DNA from: Sphingomonas endolithica
GTDB lineage: Bacteria; Pseudomonadota; Alphaproteobacteria; Sphingomonadales; Sphingomonadaceae
Assembly: GCF_025231525.1 (NCBI RefSeq)
Contig: NZ_CP103057.1
Span: 3,482,501 to 3,546,500, forward strand
DNA: 64,000 nucleotides
Reading direction: 5' to 3'
Within the stretch, counting starts at the first letter, position 1. Every line of letters begins with the position of its first letter. The position numbers and the translations under genes were made by a program. The notes below the pieces were generated by a model that worked only from the letters and a program-made list of their open reading frames with translations, was not told the DNA's origin and ran no database searches. Positions 32,893 through 41,620 of this stretch are shown here, in pieces.

Positions 32893-35800
32893 GCGGCATT
32901 CGCCGTGCTGATCGCATCGCCGCCGCTCGCCGCCGTCACGTCATCAAGCTTGCGGGCCGTGCGCCCGGTGTTGCTGGCGATCGTGACCAGAGCGGCCGTC
33001 AGGTCGCGGCGCATGGTTTCGTTGTCCTCACGCAGCCCCCTGATCTCGTCGGCAAGGTCATCGTTGGCGGCCTTCGGAGCCGCTGTTGCCTGCGATGCCG
33101 TGGCTGCAGCGGAGAGCATTGCCGCGGTGCTCGCCGCCGTCGGGGCACCCGCGCCGGACAGCTTGGCGATGGCCGCGTTGGTCGCTTCCAGGCTGGCCGC
33201 CGTCTGCCCCTGAATACGGTCGAGCTCCTGCCGGCTGGTTGCCGCCTGGGCGGCGGCAGTCAGCAGCGCCTGCGATAGACCGGGCAGGTTCTTGGCTGCG
33301 TCCATGTCGCCCCCGCGGGCCGCAGTGTTGGCGGCATTGAACCGACCCAGCAGGGTTGCGAACCCGCCCCCCGTGTCCGTCCCGCTTAGCCCGCGGATGC
33401 GGTTGATTTCGGCTGTGATGCTGTCGCCGACCGACGACCATGCGCTTGCCAGATCGGCCGCTGCTTTTGCGGCGTCCTGCGCATCCTGCACCGCATAGAT
33501 CTGCTCCTGCAGCGCGCGGTTGCTCGCATCTAGCTTGGCAAGGTCGAGCGCCCGGATCGCTGCGGTGTCGCCCCGAAGCTCCAGCAGCCGGCGTTCCAGA
33601 TCCTGCCGTTCGCTGAGGATGTCGGCGGCACTCCGCGCTCCATCCATCGACGATTGCAGATCGGCAAAGGCCGGCGCGAGCTTCAGCAGCGTGGCGTAAA
33701 CCTCGCGGCCGGCTGCCGTGTTCAGATCCTGCGCGTCGACCAGCTGGCGGTACCCGGCGAGCGACGTGGGCATGGTCAGGTTGAGACTGCCGAACACCCG
33801 CGTCAGCTGGGCCGTCTTCGCCGCGGCCTGCTCCTGTTGCGTGTAGAAGGCCTCGAAATAGCCTTCCGTCGCACTGGTGAAGTCGCCGATGCTATCGAAC
33901 TGATCGGCCAGGCCAACCTTCGCCTCGATGCCAAGCGCGCGCGCGCCGCCGCCCAGAGCGTCGAGTGCATTGGTCACCGCTTCTACGGTCGACGCGACAC
34001 GCACCAGCGTCTCGAACGCGCCCTCGCCCACCTTCTGCAGGCGGTCGAGCCCTGGGAAGGCGGCATTTGCCATGCCATCCGCGGCCGCACCGAACACCGC
34101 GTTCAGCTTCTCCTCGATCTCGGCGCCGGTCAGCCCCTGCAGGTCGATCTTGCCGATGTTGACGACGAAGCTGTTGAGCCGGGACTGCACCTCGCCCGTG
34201 GCGACGCCTAGCGGCCCAGCCGCCGCGGCGATCGCGCTGTTGAACTCGCGCAGGATCAGCGTGAACTGGCTTTCCAGTCCTGCATCGGCCCCGGTGTAGT
34301 TCGTCGAATACTTGGTGCTGGTGGTCAGGCCAAGGAACTTCTTCTTCTTTTCCACGTCCGAATAGTAAGACGCGTCGAAGCCGTTGTTCACGATGCTGCC
34401 GACGGTCTGAGCGCCGCCGTACAGGCCGCTGCCGATCACCTTCGTCTTGCTGCCAAACAGCCCGCCGAGGATGCCGCCGATCAACGGGATCTTGCTGAGA
34501 ACCGAGCCGATCGCGTTGGGCTTGAAGCCTTCCTTCACGCCGGCCGAGGCGTCGACGTTGCCGGCGCGTACGACCAGTGCCGCAACGCCGCCGATCTGGC
34601 TGTCGATCGACCGGAGCGACGCTGCCATGTTGCGCGCATAGGTGTTCGTCAGGGTGTCGACGTCCGCTAAGGCGTCGATCGCGTTCTTGATCGACTCCGA
34701 CTTGGCGTCGCGATCGCCGAGCACGGTACCGGTGCCGTCGTTTGCCTTGGGTAGATTGTTCTTGCCGCCGCCAAATCCGCCAGTCAGCCCGACGCCCATA
34801 GCGACGATCGCCGCCGCGGTCGCCGCTCCGGCCGCAAGGTTCGCCGGGAAGGGCAGGCTGCGGATAGCGTTGATCACCGCCTCCACGGCCTTCACCGCCG
34901 TGGTAGCCAAGCTGTTGCTCTGCTCAACGCCCGCGCGCGCCGTGTCCGACGTCGCCATTAGGGCGTCGCCGGTGACCTTGGCAGCGACGTGCGTGCCGAT
35001 GAGGCCGATCTGAACCGCCACGCTCTTCAACGCCAACGCCAACTGCATGGCGGCAAGCGCCTTCTCGGCCGCAGCCATCGCCCTGTAGCCAGCCGAGTGC
35101 TCCTTAAAGAGGCCTTTCGCGGCGCCGGCAATGTTAGCGTACAACGCTACCTGTTGGCCTGACGTCCTGGCGGCGTAGAGGGCGTTCTCGCGATCAATTC
35201 TGCGCTGGCTGCCCTGAGCATTCCTAAGAGCTTCGTCGTGGATCGCTTGCAGACGGGCCTGATCGGCATAGTAGCCAGTCATGATCGTCAACGTGTCGCC
35301 AATTGCCGAGCCGACGCCGCCGAACGCATCTGCCATGCTTCGCGCAGCCGTCTGCGCCTGCTGATCGATCGCATCGAAGATATTGGCAGTATTGCTAAGC
35401 TGTTCGCTGAGCTCCCGATTGGCGTCGGCGACCTCCTTGGTAGCGATCTCAATCTGGATTAGCTTGCGGACAGTCTCGTCAAAGAACGGCGTACCGGCAG
35501 TGAATCCCATGGCAAGAGCTTGGTTTTGCGCACGGATGGTTGCCAGGCCGCGAACCCTTTCCATCTCGGTAGCGCCCACCAGCCGAAGCTCTTCGCGTAG
35601 CTCTGCCAAGCGACGATCGGCCGCAGCATCAGAAGCCGTGAATCGCTGCCCGATCGCAGCTGCATCAATCCGGGCCTGCGCGTCGCGCTGCCCCTCCAGC
35701 GCCTTCGTTGCAGCCTCGGCCTCGGCTTTCAGCCCGCGCTGCTGCGCCACCTCGATCGCCGCCAGCAATGGAAGTTCGGCAATCCGCTGCTGCACCAGCT

Positions 35801-37790
35801 CGGCGGCACGTTCCGAAGTGACGGTACCGGCCGCAACCATGCCATTGACCTCCGCCTGCACGGCAGCTTGGTCACGCATGGCGGCAGAGCCCTTCGACGC
35901 GTTTGATACGCGTTCGGCGATTGACAGCCTGATCTGACGATCGACCGCAGCTTCGATATCGGCGCGCTGCTTTATCGCCTGCGTTTCCGCTTTGACGCGC
36001 GCCTCGGCGATCAGTGCCGCGGCACCAGAGATGTCGTAGGCCTCGGCGAGCGCGTAGAGGTTCTTGATTTGGGCCTCCACGGCCTCCGCGTTTCGCGCCA
36101 GCATCTCTGCATGGCGATCGGGCTTGTCCTTCGTGTCTGGACGATCAAGCTTGATCTCCTTGGCCTGCTTTTGCAGTTCCTTGAGCTTGTTCGATCCGAT
36201 CTGCTTGCTGACGTCGGCACCGAACCGCTTCATGGCGCCGTTGGCTTCGTCGAATGCCCCTTTGTACGCGCCGCCTGCCGCCGCGAGCATCCCGTCGATG
36301 CCCTTGCCGGCGAAGCCAGCCTTCACGATAGCGCCCACTGCCCGGAACGTGCCCACAAACTCGGCATAAATGCCAGCCAGCGTCAGGCGGCCAAGCTTCG
36401 TCATGAAGTCCATAGCGTCGCCAAACCAGCCTTTGACGTTGCCCAGTTCGAACCCGACGCGTTTCGCCATCACTTGAAAAGTGGCCTTCACCACATCGCC
36501 GGTGTCGACGGTGGTATCCTTCAGACGCTTGATCTCGGCGCGGGTCAGCCCGAGGCCGGCAACCATCTCCTTGGTGTCGATGCCCTTGGAGACTGCGCGA
36601 TCGAATAGCGCGAAGCCTGCCACGGCCACTGCGGCGACCGCAATGAACGGCGCGAATGCTGCCGCGCCAGCGAGCAGTTGACGGGCAAACCCCTTCATCC
36701 CACCCTCAGCCATCTGTGCGACCTGAGCAAGCTGGCCGCCTTGCTGTATGGCGATGGTCATGGGCTTCTGCCCGGTGAGCAGGCCTTGAATGATATCGGG
36801 CAGCTGCAGCGCGAACTGTTGCATGGCAAAGCCGCTGCGACGCGACGATCCCGCCAGCGCATCGTGCTGCTTGCCAGCAGCGGCAAGGCGCCCGGTCAAC
36901 ACCTCCTGCTGGCGCGCATATTCAGCCGGCGCAGTCGCACCGGTGCGATACAGCCTGGTGCTCTCTGCGATCTCGTCATTGAGGCGCTTGGTCGCGGCAT
37001 ATAGCGGGTCGGTCGACATCCGCAGCCGCTCAGCGGCGGCGGCATCAGCCTCCATCGCCGCCTGCGAACCGCGCACCATTGCGACCAGTTCGGCGTGCTC
37101 TCGCGCCAAGCGCTGCGCACTTGCGGCGGCTGCGTTGTTGGCGCGCGTTTCGTCGTCCGCTGCTTTCGCGGCGAGCGCGCTGTAGGTAGCGCCCGCATCT
37201 GTCGCACGGGGGCGGTCCGTCCCGTTCGTGCGCGAGAGCGCTTCATCGAGCCGCGACCGTTCGCGCAGTTGGGAGATGAGAGCCACTTCGGCGCGCTCCC
37301 GCTCGCGCAGGGCTTCGGCGGCGGCCCTGGTTTCCGCGGCGAGCTTGTCTTGGGCAAGAGCATCCTGCGCCGCGCTCAGCTGGCGCGTGCTGGCGAGCAA
37401 GCGATCGGCAGCGTCGGTATTGCCCTGCCGAGCAGCCGCGATGGCTAGTTCTTCGGCCTTGGCGGCACGCTGCTCTTGCCGGGTACGGCCTACCGCTGCC
37501 GTTTCACGATCCATCTGCTTGATTAGCCCCTCAATCGACCGTTCGGTAAGCGCCTTTTCGCGGCGCACATCCTGTTCGGCGCGGGTCGCGGCGTTAGCGA
37601 AGGCTTGGATGCTGGCGACTGCAGGCGCTGTTTTTACCATGCCGCCCGAGGCGCGTTCGATATTGGCAAAATCTCGGACGAGCTTTGCCTCGGTCGAATC
37701 CGACATGCTTTGCAGGCGTAGGAGTTCGTCGAACGAACCCCCGCTGTCGATCGCGAAGCCGACTTCGAGCGTGGGAGAGCCTTCGTCCAT
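32889..37790 (-). CDS. Tail length tape measure protein
   Basis: This 1633-aa protein is the longest in the window. The N-terminal half is rich in charged coiled coil. Near residues 320-420 it has the tape-measure segment FALQLPDIIQGLLTGQKPMTIAIQQGG followed by hydrophobic helices (AAAFAPFIAVAAVAVAGFALF), typical of lambda gpH-like Prophage_tail_length proteins. It continues with further Ala-rich coiled coil and a hydrophobic stretch near 970-1000. The start at 37790 follows a GGAGG five bases upstream; an earlier ATG at 37820 has no such site. Length sets tail length, here a long siphovirus tail (roughly 240 nm at 0.15 nm per residue, an estimate). Confidence 0.92.
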   Translation of the reverse strand: MDEGSPTLEVGFAIDSGGSFDELLRLQSMSDSTEAKLVRDFANIERASGGMVKTAPAVASIQAFANAATRAEQDVRREKALTERSIEGLIKQMDRETAAVGRTRQEQRAAKAEELAIAAARQGNTDAADRLLASTRQLSAAQDALAQDKLAAETRAAAEALRERERAEVALISQLRERSRLDEALSRTNGTDRPRATDAGATYSALAAKAADDETRANNAAAASAQRLAREHAELVAMVRGSQAAMEADAAAAERLRMSTDPLYAATKRLNDEIAESTRLYRTGATAPAEYARQQEVLTGRLAAAGKQHDALAGSSRRSGFAMQQFALQLPDIIQGLLTGQKPMTIAIQQGGQLAQVAQMAEGGMKGFARQLLAGAAAFAPFIAVAAVAVAGFALFDRAVSKGIDTKEMVAGLGLTRAEIKRLKDTTVDTGDVVKATFQVMAKRVGFELGNVKGWFGDAMDFMTKLGRLTLAGIYAEFVGTFRAVGAIVKAGFAGKGIDGMLAAAGGAYKGAFDEANGAMKRFGADVSKQIGSNKLKELQKQAKEIKLDRPDTKDKPDRHAEMLARNAEAVEAQIKNLYALAEAYDISGAAALIAEARVKAETQAIKQRADIEAAVDRQIRLSIAERVSNASKGSAAMRDQAAVQAEVNGMVAAGTVTSERAAELVQQRIAELPLLAAIEVAQQRGLKAEAEAATKALEGQRDAQARIDAAAIGQRFTASDAAADRRLAELREELRLVGATEMERVRGLATIRAQNQALAMGFTAGTPFFDETVRKLIQIEIATKEVADANRELSEQLSNTANIFDAIDQQAQTAARSMADAFGGVGSAIGDTLTIMTGYYADQARLQAIHDEALRNAQGSQRRIDRENALYAARTSGQQVALYANIAGAAKGLFKEHSAGYRAMAAAEKALAAMQLALALKSVAVQIGLIGTHVAAKVTGDALMATSDTARAGVEQSNSLATTAVKAVEAVINAIRSLPFPANLAAGAATAAAIVAMGVGLTGGFGGGKNNLPKANDGTGTVLGDRDAKSESIKNAIDALADVDTLTNTYARNMAASLRSIDSQIGGVAALVVRAGNVDASAGVKEGFKPNAIGSVLSKIPLIGGILGGLFGSKTKVIGSGLYGGAQTVGSIVNNGFDASYYSDVEKKKKFLGLTTSTKYSTNYTGADAGLESQFTLILREFNSAIAAAAGPLGVATGEVQSRLNSFVVNIGKIDLQGLTGAEIEEKLNAVFGAAADGMANAAFPGLDRLQKVGEGAFETLVRVASTVEAVTNALDALGGGARALGIEAKVGLADQFDSIGDFTSATEGYFEAFYTQQEQAAAKTAQLTRVFGSLNLTMPTSLAGYRQLVDAQDLNTAAGREVYATLLKLAPAFADLQSSMDGARSAADILSERQDLERRLLELRGDTAAIRALDLAKLDASNRALQEQIYAVQDAQDAAKAAADLASAWSSVGDSITAEINRIRGLSGTDTGGGFATLLGRFNAANTAARGGDMDAAKNLPGLSQALLTAAAQAATSRQELDRIQGQTAASLEATNAAIAKLSGAGAPTAASTAAMLSAAATASQATAAPKAANDDLADEIRGLREDNETMRRDLTAALVTIASNTGRTARKLDDVTAASGGDAISTANAA

Positions 37791-37807
37791 GTGCGCCTCC
37801 CATGCAA

Positions 37808-37833
37808 AAGGGCGGCCCAAATGGACCGCCCTT
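37808..37833 (-). terminator. Intrinsic terminator ending the secreted-protein transcription unit
   Basis: On the minus strand an AAGGGCGG/CCGCCCTT stem with a short loop is followed by TTTT. It lies between the secreted-protein gene (stop at 37874) and the tape-measure start, so it can end a separate short transcript inside the tail operon. Confidence 0.65.
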
Positions 37834-37873
37834 CTTCGATGCTTAAAACAGTTCGCGCCTTACAGAACGGCCT

Positions 37874-38521
37874 TTAAGGCGCCGGAGAAACCGGGCTTAT
37901 TGAATAGCGCAGGCCAAGGCCGTCGATCCCAAATATCACCATCTCCAAACCCTTGAAGCGCACGCGCTGAGGATATGCAGACGTAAGAGGAATGGTGAGC
38001 TCTTCGGTGAAGGCTGATCGAGCAAGATCATTCTTAAACTCGCGGTACGACAAGTTCAGCGTCGAACCCGTCGTGCCCAGATATATGATACGGGATTCGA
38101 ACGAAGGATTGTCGCTGACTAGCCGCGGCCTCTTCGTGTACTTAGCCGGCTTCTTAAGTGCTGCAATTTTCCCATTTTCGTTGTAGGAAAATTGATCAAA
38201 TTGCCCGTCCTGATCGCTGTCGATTAGGCAGGCTCGCGTGTGCCACACCATCACATAGTTGGTATCGCGAGAACATGCTCGGGGACCTGTTTTGGTTTCG
38301 ATGTAATCAAGGATCGTTCCGGGTAGCACCTCTACAGTCCCAGCTGTCGAGAAGAAGCCGCCCCCCCTTGCGGCGTCGACGAGGACGAGTTCGTTCTGGA
38401 CAGTTGGCGCCGGGTCAGAGCTCCAGATAGGGTCGCCGGCAGATGCTACGCGAGGGGTGTTCGCTTCGACGGCCAAAGCCGGTGTGGCGAGCAACCCAAG
38501 AGCCAAAACTAGCGCGCGCAT
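37874..38521 (-). CDS. Secreted protein encoded by a moron inside the tail operon
   Basis: This 215-aa protein has a signal peptide (MRALVLALGLLATPALAVEA) and two Cys residues that may pair. A DSDQDGQFDQF segment matches an EF-hand-like calcium loop (DxDxDGxxD). No family recognised. It breaks the usual order of tail genes (chaperones, then tape measure), has its own promoter-like sequence with a palindrome upstream and a terminator downstream, and its product is exported. All this fits a moron: a gene expressed from the prophage that alters the host cell rather than building the virion. Confidence 0.7.
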   Translation of the reverse strand: MRALVLALGLLATPALAVEANTPRVASAGDPIWSSDPAPTVQNELVLVDAARGGGFFSTAGTVEVLPGTILDYIETKTGPRACSRDTNYVMVWHTRACLIDSDQDGQFDQFSYNENGKIAALKKPAKYTKRPRLVSDNPSFESRIIYLGTTGSTLNLSYREFKNDLARSAFTEELTIPLTSAYPQRVRFKGLEMVIFGIDGLGLRYSISPVSPAP

Positions 38522-38540
38522 ATCAATCCCCTTCGCGGGC

Positions 38541-38570
38541 ACGATACACGCGCAATTGGCAGTCTGCCAA
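38541..38570 (-). promoter_or_regulatory. Promoter and palindrome for the secreted-protein gene
   Basis: On the minus strand TTGGCA (38570-38565) and TATCGT (38546-38541) are spaced by 18 bp, giving a plausible sigma-70-type promoter. The -35 lies in a perfect palindrome TTGGCAG-T-CTGCCAA (38556-38570), a candidate operator. The start codon is 20 bp downstream. Confidence 0.5.
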
Positions 38571-38572
38571 GA

Positions 38573-39025
38573 TCAGCCCAACACCGTGTCCAGCTCGGCC
38601 TCGTCAGCGTCGATCTCACGCTGTGTCACCGCAGAATGCCAAGGCGCCGGGTGCGTCTCGCTCTCCGATTTAGCCTTCTCGGCAACGTACGCGACCGACA
38701 GCGCGCGGATCAATCGCGCCTCCCAAGGGCAGAGATCAATCAAGGTGCGATCGCACCAGGCATTGATCTCCTGCCAGCTGAGCGGCGACGACCCCATCCC
38801 GTTGGACTCGGTCAGCCCGATCTCGACCAGCCGCGCGATGATGTGCGGCATGGGGTTTGGCGGCATCGGCGGCGGAATCTTCTTCTTCTTATACCACTCG
38901 AGGCGACTGATCGCTGGCGGCTGATGCTCCGCCGCCGCGCGCTTCGATCGAGGGTCCGGCTTTGGTGTGGCATGAAGCCACGCCATCTGCCGGACCACCA
39001 GGGTTAGGCGGCTACCGACTTGGGC
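38573..39025 (-). CDS. Tail assembly chaperone T-domain (frameshift extension)
   Basis: This reading frame has no good start of its own (the first GTG is at 38998, without a ribosome site). It is open without a stop back to 39025, where it meets the slippery heptamer at the end of the G-like gene. It encodes ~150 aa including HIIARLVEIGLTESNG, SWQEINAWCDRTLIDLCPWEARLIRALSVAYV, a pattern seen in lambda gpT-like chaperone domains. It is therefore probably made only as the C-terminal part of a ~279-aa GT fusion through -1 frameshifting. The fusion would bind the tape measure during tail assembly. Confidence 0.7.
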   Translation of the reverse strand, partial: AQVGSRLTLVVRQMAWLHATPKPDPRSKRAAAEHQPPAISRLEWYKKKKIPPPMPPNPMPHIIARLVEIGLTESNGMGSSPLSWQEINAWCDRTLIDLCPWEARLIRALSVAYVAEKAKSESETHPAPWHSAVTQREIDADEAELDTVLG

Positions 39026-39411
39026 AAAAAATTGCCCCAGTCCTTGACCGACTTGGTCACCTGGGCGGTGATATAGCCGAGCTCGGCATCCTCGTAGACA
39101 GCCTGGAACAGTTCGTTGCCGGTCTTGTCGCCGTAGGTCAGGTGGTTGAAGCCGACGGTGATCTCGGCCAGATCCTGGGCGGTCTCGGCGCGGCGCTCTT
39201 CTGCCGTCGGCGCGGTCATCTTGCCTTCGTTGTCGTTGAGGCGCTTGAGGGCGCGCGCAGTCTGGCGCGCTTCGACAGTGGCATAGGGGCGGGTGCCCGG
39301 GCCGTGCAGCACGATCTGCACCGGGTTCTCGCCGTCATACAGCGGCTCGCCAGCGGCGTTCTTGACGTGGATGGTGGCCGTCGGTGCGGCTTTCAGTGAA
39401 GATGCGTCCAT
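39004..39411 (-). CDS. Tail assembly chaperone, G-like
   Basis: This 135-aa protein starts at 39411 after GAAGGA. It has a beta-rich start (ATIHVKNAAGEPLYDGENPVQIVLHGPGTRPYATVEARQTARALKRL) and a helical acidic middle, as in lambda gpG-type and related tail chaperones. Seven codons before the stop is the heptamer T TTT TTG at 39031-39025, a classic -1 slippery site, which would join it to the T frame. It lies between the tail tube and tape-measure genes, exactly where G/GT is found. Confidence 0.8.
   Translation of the reverse strand: MDASSLKAAPTATIHVKNAAGEPLYDGENPVQIVLHGPGTRPYATVEARQTARALKRLNDNEGKMTAPTAEERRAETAQDLAEITVGFNHLTYGDKTGNELFQAVYEDAELGYITAQVTKSVKDWGNFLPKSVAA
39025..39031 (-). promoter_or_regulatory. 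Programmed -1 frameshift site (T TTT TTG)
   Basis: Read on the minus strand in the G frame the codons are AAT TTT TTG. A slip of one base keeps near-perfect pairing (TTT TTT) and continues GCC CAA GTC without a stop into the T frame. The same heptamer type is known in other frameshifting genes. Confidence 0.65.
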
Positions 39412-39421
39412 GTTGATTATC

Positions 39422-39464
39422 CTTCGCGGGTGTTGGTGCACCGCCCGCCCAGACACCCGCGAAG
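39422..39464. repeat. Long hairpin between tail tube and chaperone genes
   Basis: CTTCGCGGGTGT (39422-39433) and ACACCCGCGAAG (39453-39464) form a perfect 12-bp stem with a 19-nt loop. There is no T tract. It lies between the highly expressed tail tube gene and the G-like gene and could lower downstream expression or protect the tube mRNA end. Confidence 0.55.
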
Positions 39465-39512
39465 AGCGGGGCGGGCGATGCAAGGGAACCGGCCTGCTCA
39501 GCCGGGAGAGGG

Positions 39513-39965
39513 TTAGACGGGCTTGGGGGCCTTGATGATCTTCGTGCAGATCTCGATCGAAGGATTGGCCGTGACGACTGTGTCGGCGCCGTCGATCGTC
39601 TCGGGCATGCCGAAGGTGCGGCCCTGGAAGTAGCGCAGCGTACCGTCCTGCCGGGTGACCTTGAACGAGTAGAGCTTCTGGGTCTCGTCGTCGGCCGACG
39701 TCTGAAGCAGGGTCTGTCCGGCGTCCGCGCTGTCCAGCGCAATCGAAGGCTGCAGCGCGCCATAGTCGGCCGAGCCCTTATACTTCTGCTTCGCGCCCTT
39801 GAGCGGCTGGAACTCGACCTTGGCGAAGCTGGCGCCAAAAGCACCGAGCTTCTCGATGCCGCCGATCTCGGTATGAGTGAGGGCGGCATGACCGGCGATG
39901 TCGTCAGTGGCCGGGGTGGCTGCGGAGATGGCGAGCGCAGAGCCCGCCGCTGTCATGGAAGTCAT
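39513..39965 (-). CDS. Major tail (tube) protein
   Basis: This 150-aa protein is beta-rich and Ala/Thr-rich (MTSMTAAGSALAISAATPATDD start, then FAKVEFQPLKGAKQKYKGSADYGALQPSIALDSADAGQTLL). Length and position, between the neck genes and the G/T chaperones, match siphovirus tail tube proteins. The segment GTLRYFQGRTFGMPETIDGAD is also typical of these proteins. No other role is likely. Confidence 0.8.
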   Translation of the reverse strand: MTSMTAAGSALAISAATPATDDIAGHAALTHTEIGGIEKLGAFGASFAKVEFQPLKGAKQKYKGSADYGALQPSIALDSADAGQTLLQTSADDETQKLYSFKVTRQDGTLRYFQGRTFGMPETIDGADTVVTANPSIEICTKIIKAPKPV

Positions 39966-40033
39966 GGTTTTTCCTTCTGGTGGCGAGCCGGCGACGCCGG
40001 CGGTTCAGCGCCCGTTGGTGCGGGCGAAGCGGA

Positions 40034-40303
40034 TTAAGCGGTCGGAACCTCAGGGGCCGGATCGACGGCCGGCGCGGGGGCGGCCGGCGTCTTCGGCGTA
40101 GGGCGCTTGGTGTTCTTCGGCGCGGCGCGGCGCGGCTTGGCCGCTGGCGTAGGGGTTGGGGCACCGACGAGGCCAGCCGCCTCGTAATTGGCAAAAACGC
40201 CGGCATCAAGCAGAGGCGTGTCACCTTCGGTGAAACGCTCCAGGGTGCCGGCATCGGTGAAGGTGCTGAGGATCAGCGCCCGCTTCTTTTTATCGTCGCT
40301 CAT
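40034..40303 (-). CDS. Small hypothetical neck/tail-region protein
   Basis: This 89-aa protein starts at ATG 40303, overlapping the preceding stop. It begins with a basic helix and a turn (DDKKKRALILSTFTDAGTLERFTEGD) and ends in a long Pro/Ala/Lys tail (AKPRRAAPKNTKRPTPKTPAAPAPA). The N-terminal part is conserved-looking, the tail is low complexity. Function unknown. Confidence 0.6.
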   Translation of the reverse strand: MSDDKKKRALILSTFTDAGTLERFTEGDTPLLDAGVFANYEAAGLVGAPTPTPAAKPRRAAPKNTKRPTPKTPAAPAPAVDPAPEVPTA

Positions 40304-40743
40304 CAATCGTCTCCTGGTTGCGCTTGCGCGTCGAAGGTGACGCGGAAGTCCTGGGTCTGTTCGTAGCTGTCGCCGGGGCCAGCCACGTCGGGGCCGGTGC
40401 CCGCGGTCAGGATCGACACGTTGGTGAAGCCGGCGACCGCGCCCACCTTGCCCGTGCAGGCGGGACGGGCGAGCAGGATGGCTTTGCGCTGGTCGCGATA
40501 GCTGGCCGCCCGAACGGCAACCGAGACGCGCTCAATCGTGTGAACCATGCCGGTGCGCTTCAGATACTGGCGTTCGATGACACTGACCGTGCGAACTAGG
40601 AGCGCCGGCAGGGCAACGCCGTCAGGCAGGCGGCCGGCCTTGATCTGATCAGCAGCGAGCAGCGGGTGGTCGCGCTCAAGCAAGAACGCGGCGATCGGCG
40701 CATTGGAGCGCAGCAGCTCGCCGATGATGGTCACGCCGCTCAT
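40303..40743 (-). CDS. Tail completion/terminator protein, DUF3168-like
   Basis: This 146-aa protein has the features of DUF3168-type neck proteins: ELLRSNAPIAAFL at the start, RTVSVIERQYL in the middle and a short beta strand after TQDFRVTFDA. These cap the tail tube and connect it to the head. It overlaps the HK97 gp10-like gene by ATGA. Confidence 0.7.
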   Translation of the reverse strand: MSGVTIIGELLRSNAPIAAFLLERDHPLLAADQIKAGRLPDGVALPALLVRTVSVIERQYLKRTGMVHTIERVSVAVRAASYRDQRKAILLARPACTGKVGAVAGFTNVSILTAGTGPDVAGPGDSYEQTQDFRVTFDAQAQPGDD

Positions 40744-41270
40744 GCCTCGTCACTTTCCGGCTCGTTCGACGGGAGAATGCCCGAGCGGCTCACACGCGAG
40801 TTGATGTAGCTGCGCGCGGCAGCCACGGCCTCGGCGCCCTTTACGTCCAACGAGACGCGCATGAATGGATGCGCCCGCGCGCCGGGGTGAAACACCGTCT
40901 CGCCTACGAACTTGCCGCCGATCACCATCGAGCCGGTCTTCGTCTGCTCATTGACGCGCTTGACGCTCATGCCTTGGCGCTCGCCGTCGGACACGCTGAT
41001 AAAGTGGGGGTCGGTGCCGTATTCCAACCAGGTGGCAACCGACCGCGCCCAGCCGGGCTTGATCGAGATCTTCACCACCACGCGGGTGTCGTCGCCCTTG
41101 GTCTTCGTGACGATCGCGTCATCGACATCCTGCGATATCGAACGGACCTTCATCTCGTCAGCGACGACCTTGGCACCGGCTCGACCGGCGCCGCGCAGCA
41201 CCTTCTTCATTTCGCCCGGAATGCCGGCGATGAAGCTGCGGACTTCCGATTTGCCGCGGACGGTCGGCAT
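40740..41270 (-). CDS. HK97 gp10-like neck protein
   Basis: This 176-aa protein belongs to the HK97 gp10/putative tail-component family: MKKVLRGAGRAGAKVVADEMK near the start, WLEYGTDPHF and the typical FHPGARAHPFMRVSLD motif. It follows the head-closure gene with the stop/start overlap usual here. Confidence 0.85.
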   Translation of the reverse strand: MPTVRGKSEVRSFIAGIPGEMKKVLRGAGRAGAKVVADEMKVRSISQDVDDAIVTKTKGDDTRVVVKISIKPGWARSVATWLEYGTDPHFISVSDGERQGMSVKRVNEQTKTGSMVIGGKFVGETVFHPGARAHPFMRVSLDVKGAEAVAAARSYINSRVSRSGILPSNEPESDEA

Positions 41271-41620
41271 CAGGCCGGGTTCCCGGGCGAGGTGTAATCC
41301 TCGACCATAAATTCCATGCCTTCGCGCCAGCCCAACTCAGCCGGACCCGCGACGATCTGCATGATCCGATCGCCGAGCACGAAACGCATCTCGGAAGTGA
41401 CATCGGGGCGAAAATACATCCGGACGCGCGCGGGGCGTGAATGAACGTTGATGCCGTCGGCGATGCGCTCGCCCTTACTGGGAAGCATATCTTGCACGCT
41501 GGCCCACGTCATACGCAGCAGCTGCCAGGAACCCGAACCAGCGCCGTCGAGGCTGTCGTCAGCGACCGGCTGCTCAATCCGCAAGCGCCGAGTGAGCGTG
41601 CCGGGGTCTATGATCGACAT
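41270..41620 (-). CDS. Phage head closure protein (head-tail adaptor)
   Basis: This 116-aa protein starts at 41620 overlapping the connector stop. It has the SPP1 gp16/HK97 gp7-like pattern: DPGTLTRRLRIEQP start, then WASVQDMLPSKGERIADG and VLGDRIMQIVAGPAELGWREGMEFMVEDY end. It closes the DNA exit channel and docks the tail. Confidence 0.82.
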   Translation of the reverse strand: MSIIDPGTLTRRLRIEQPVADDSLDGAGSGSWQLLRMTWASVQDMLPSKGERIADGINVHSRPARVRMYFRPDVTSEMRFVLGDRIMQIVAGPAELGWREGMEFMVEDYTSPGNPA

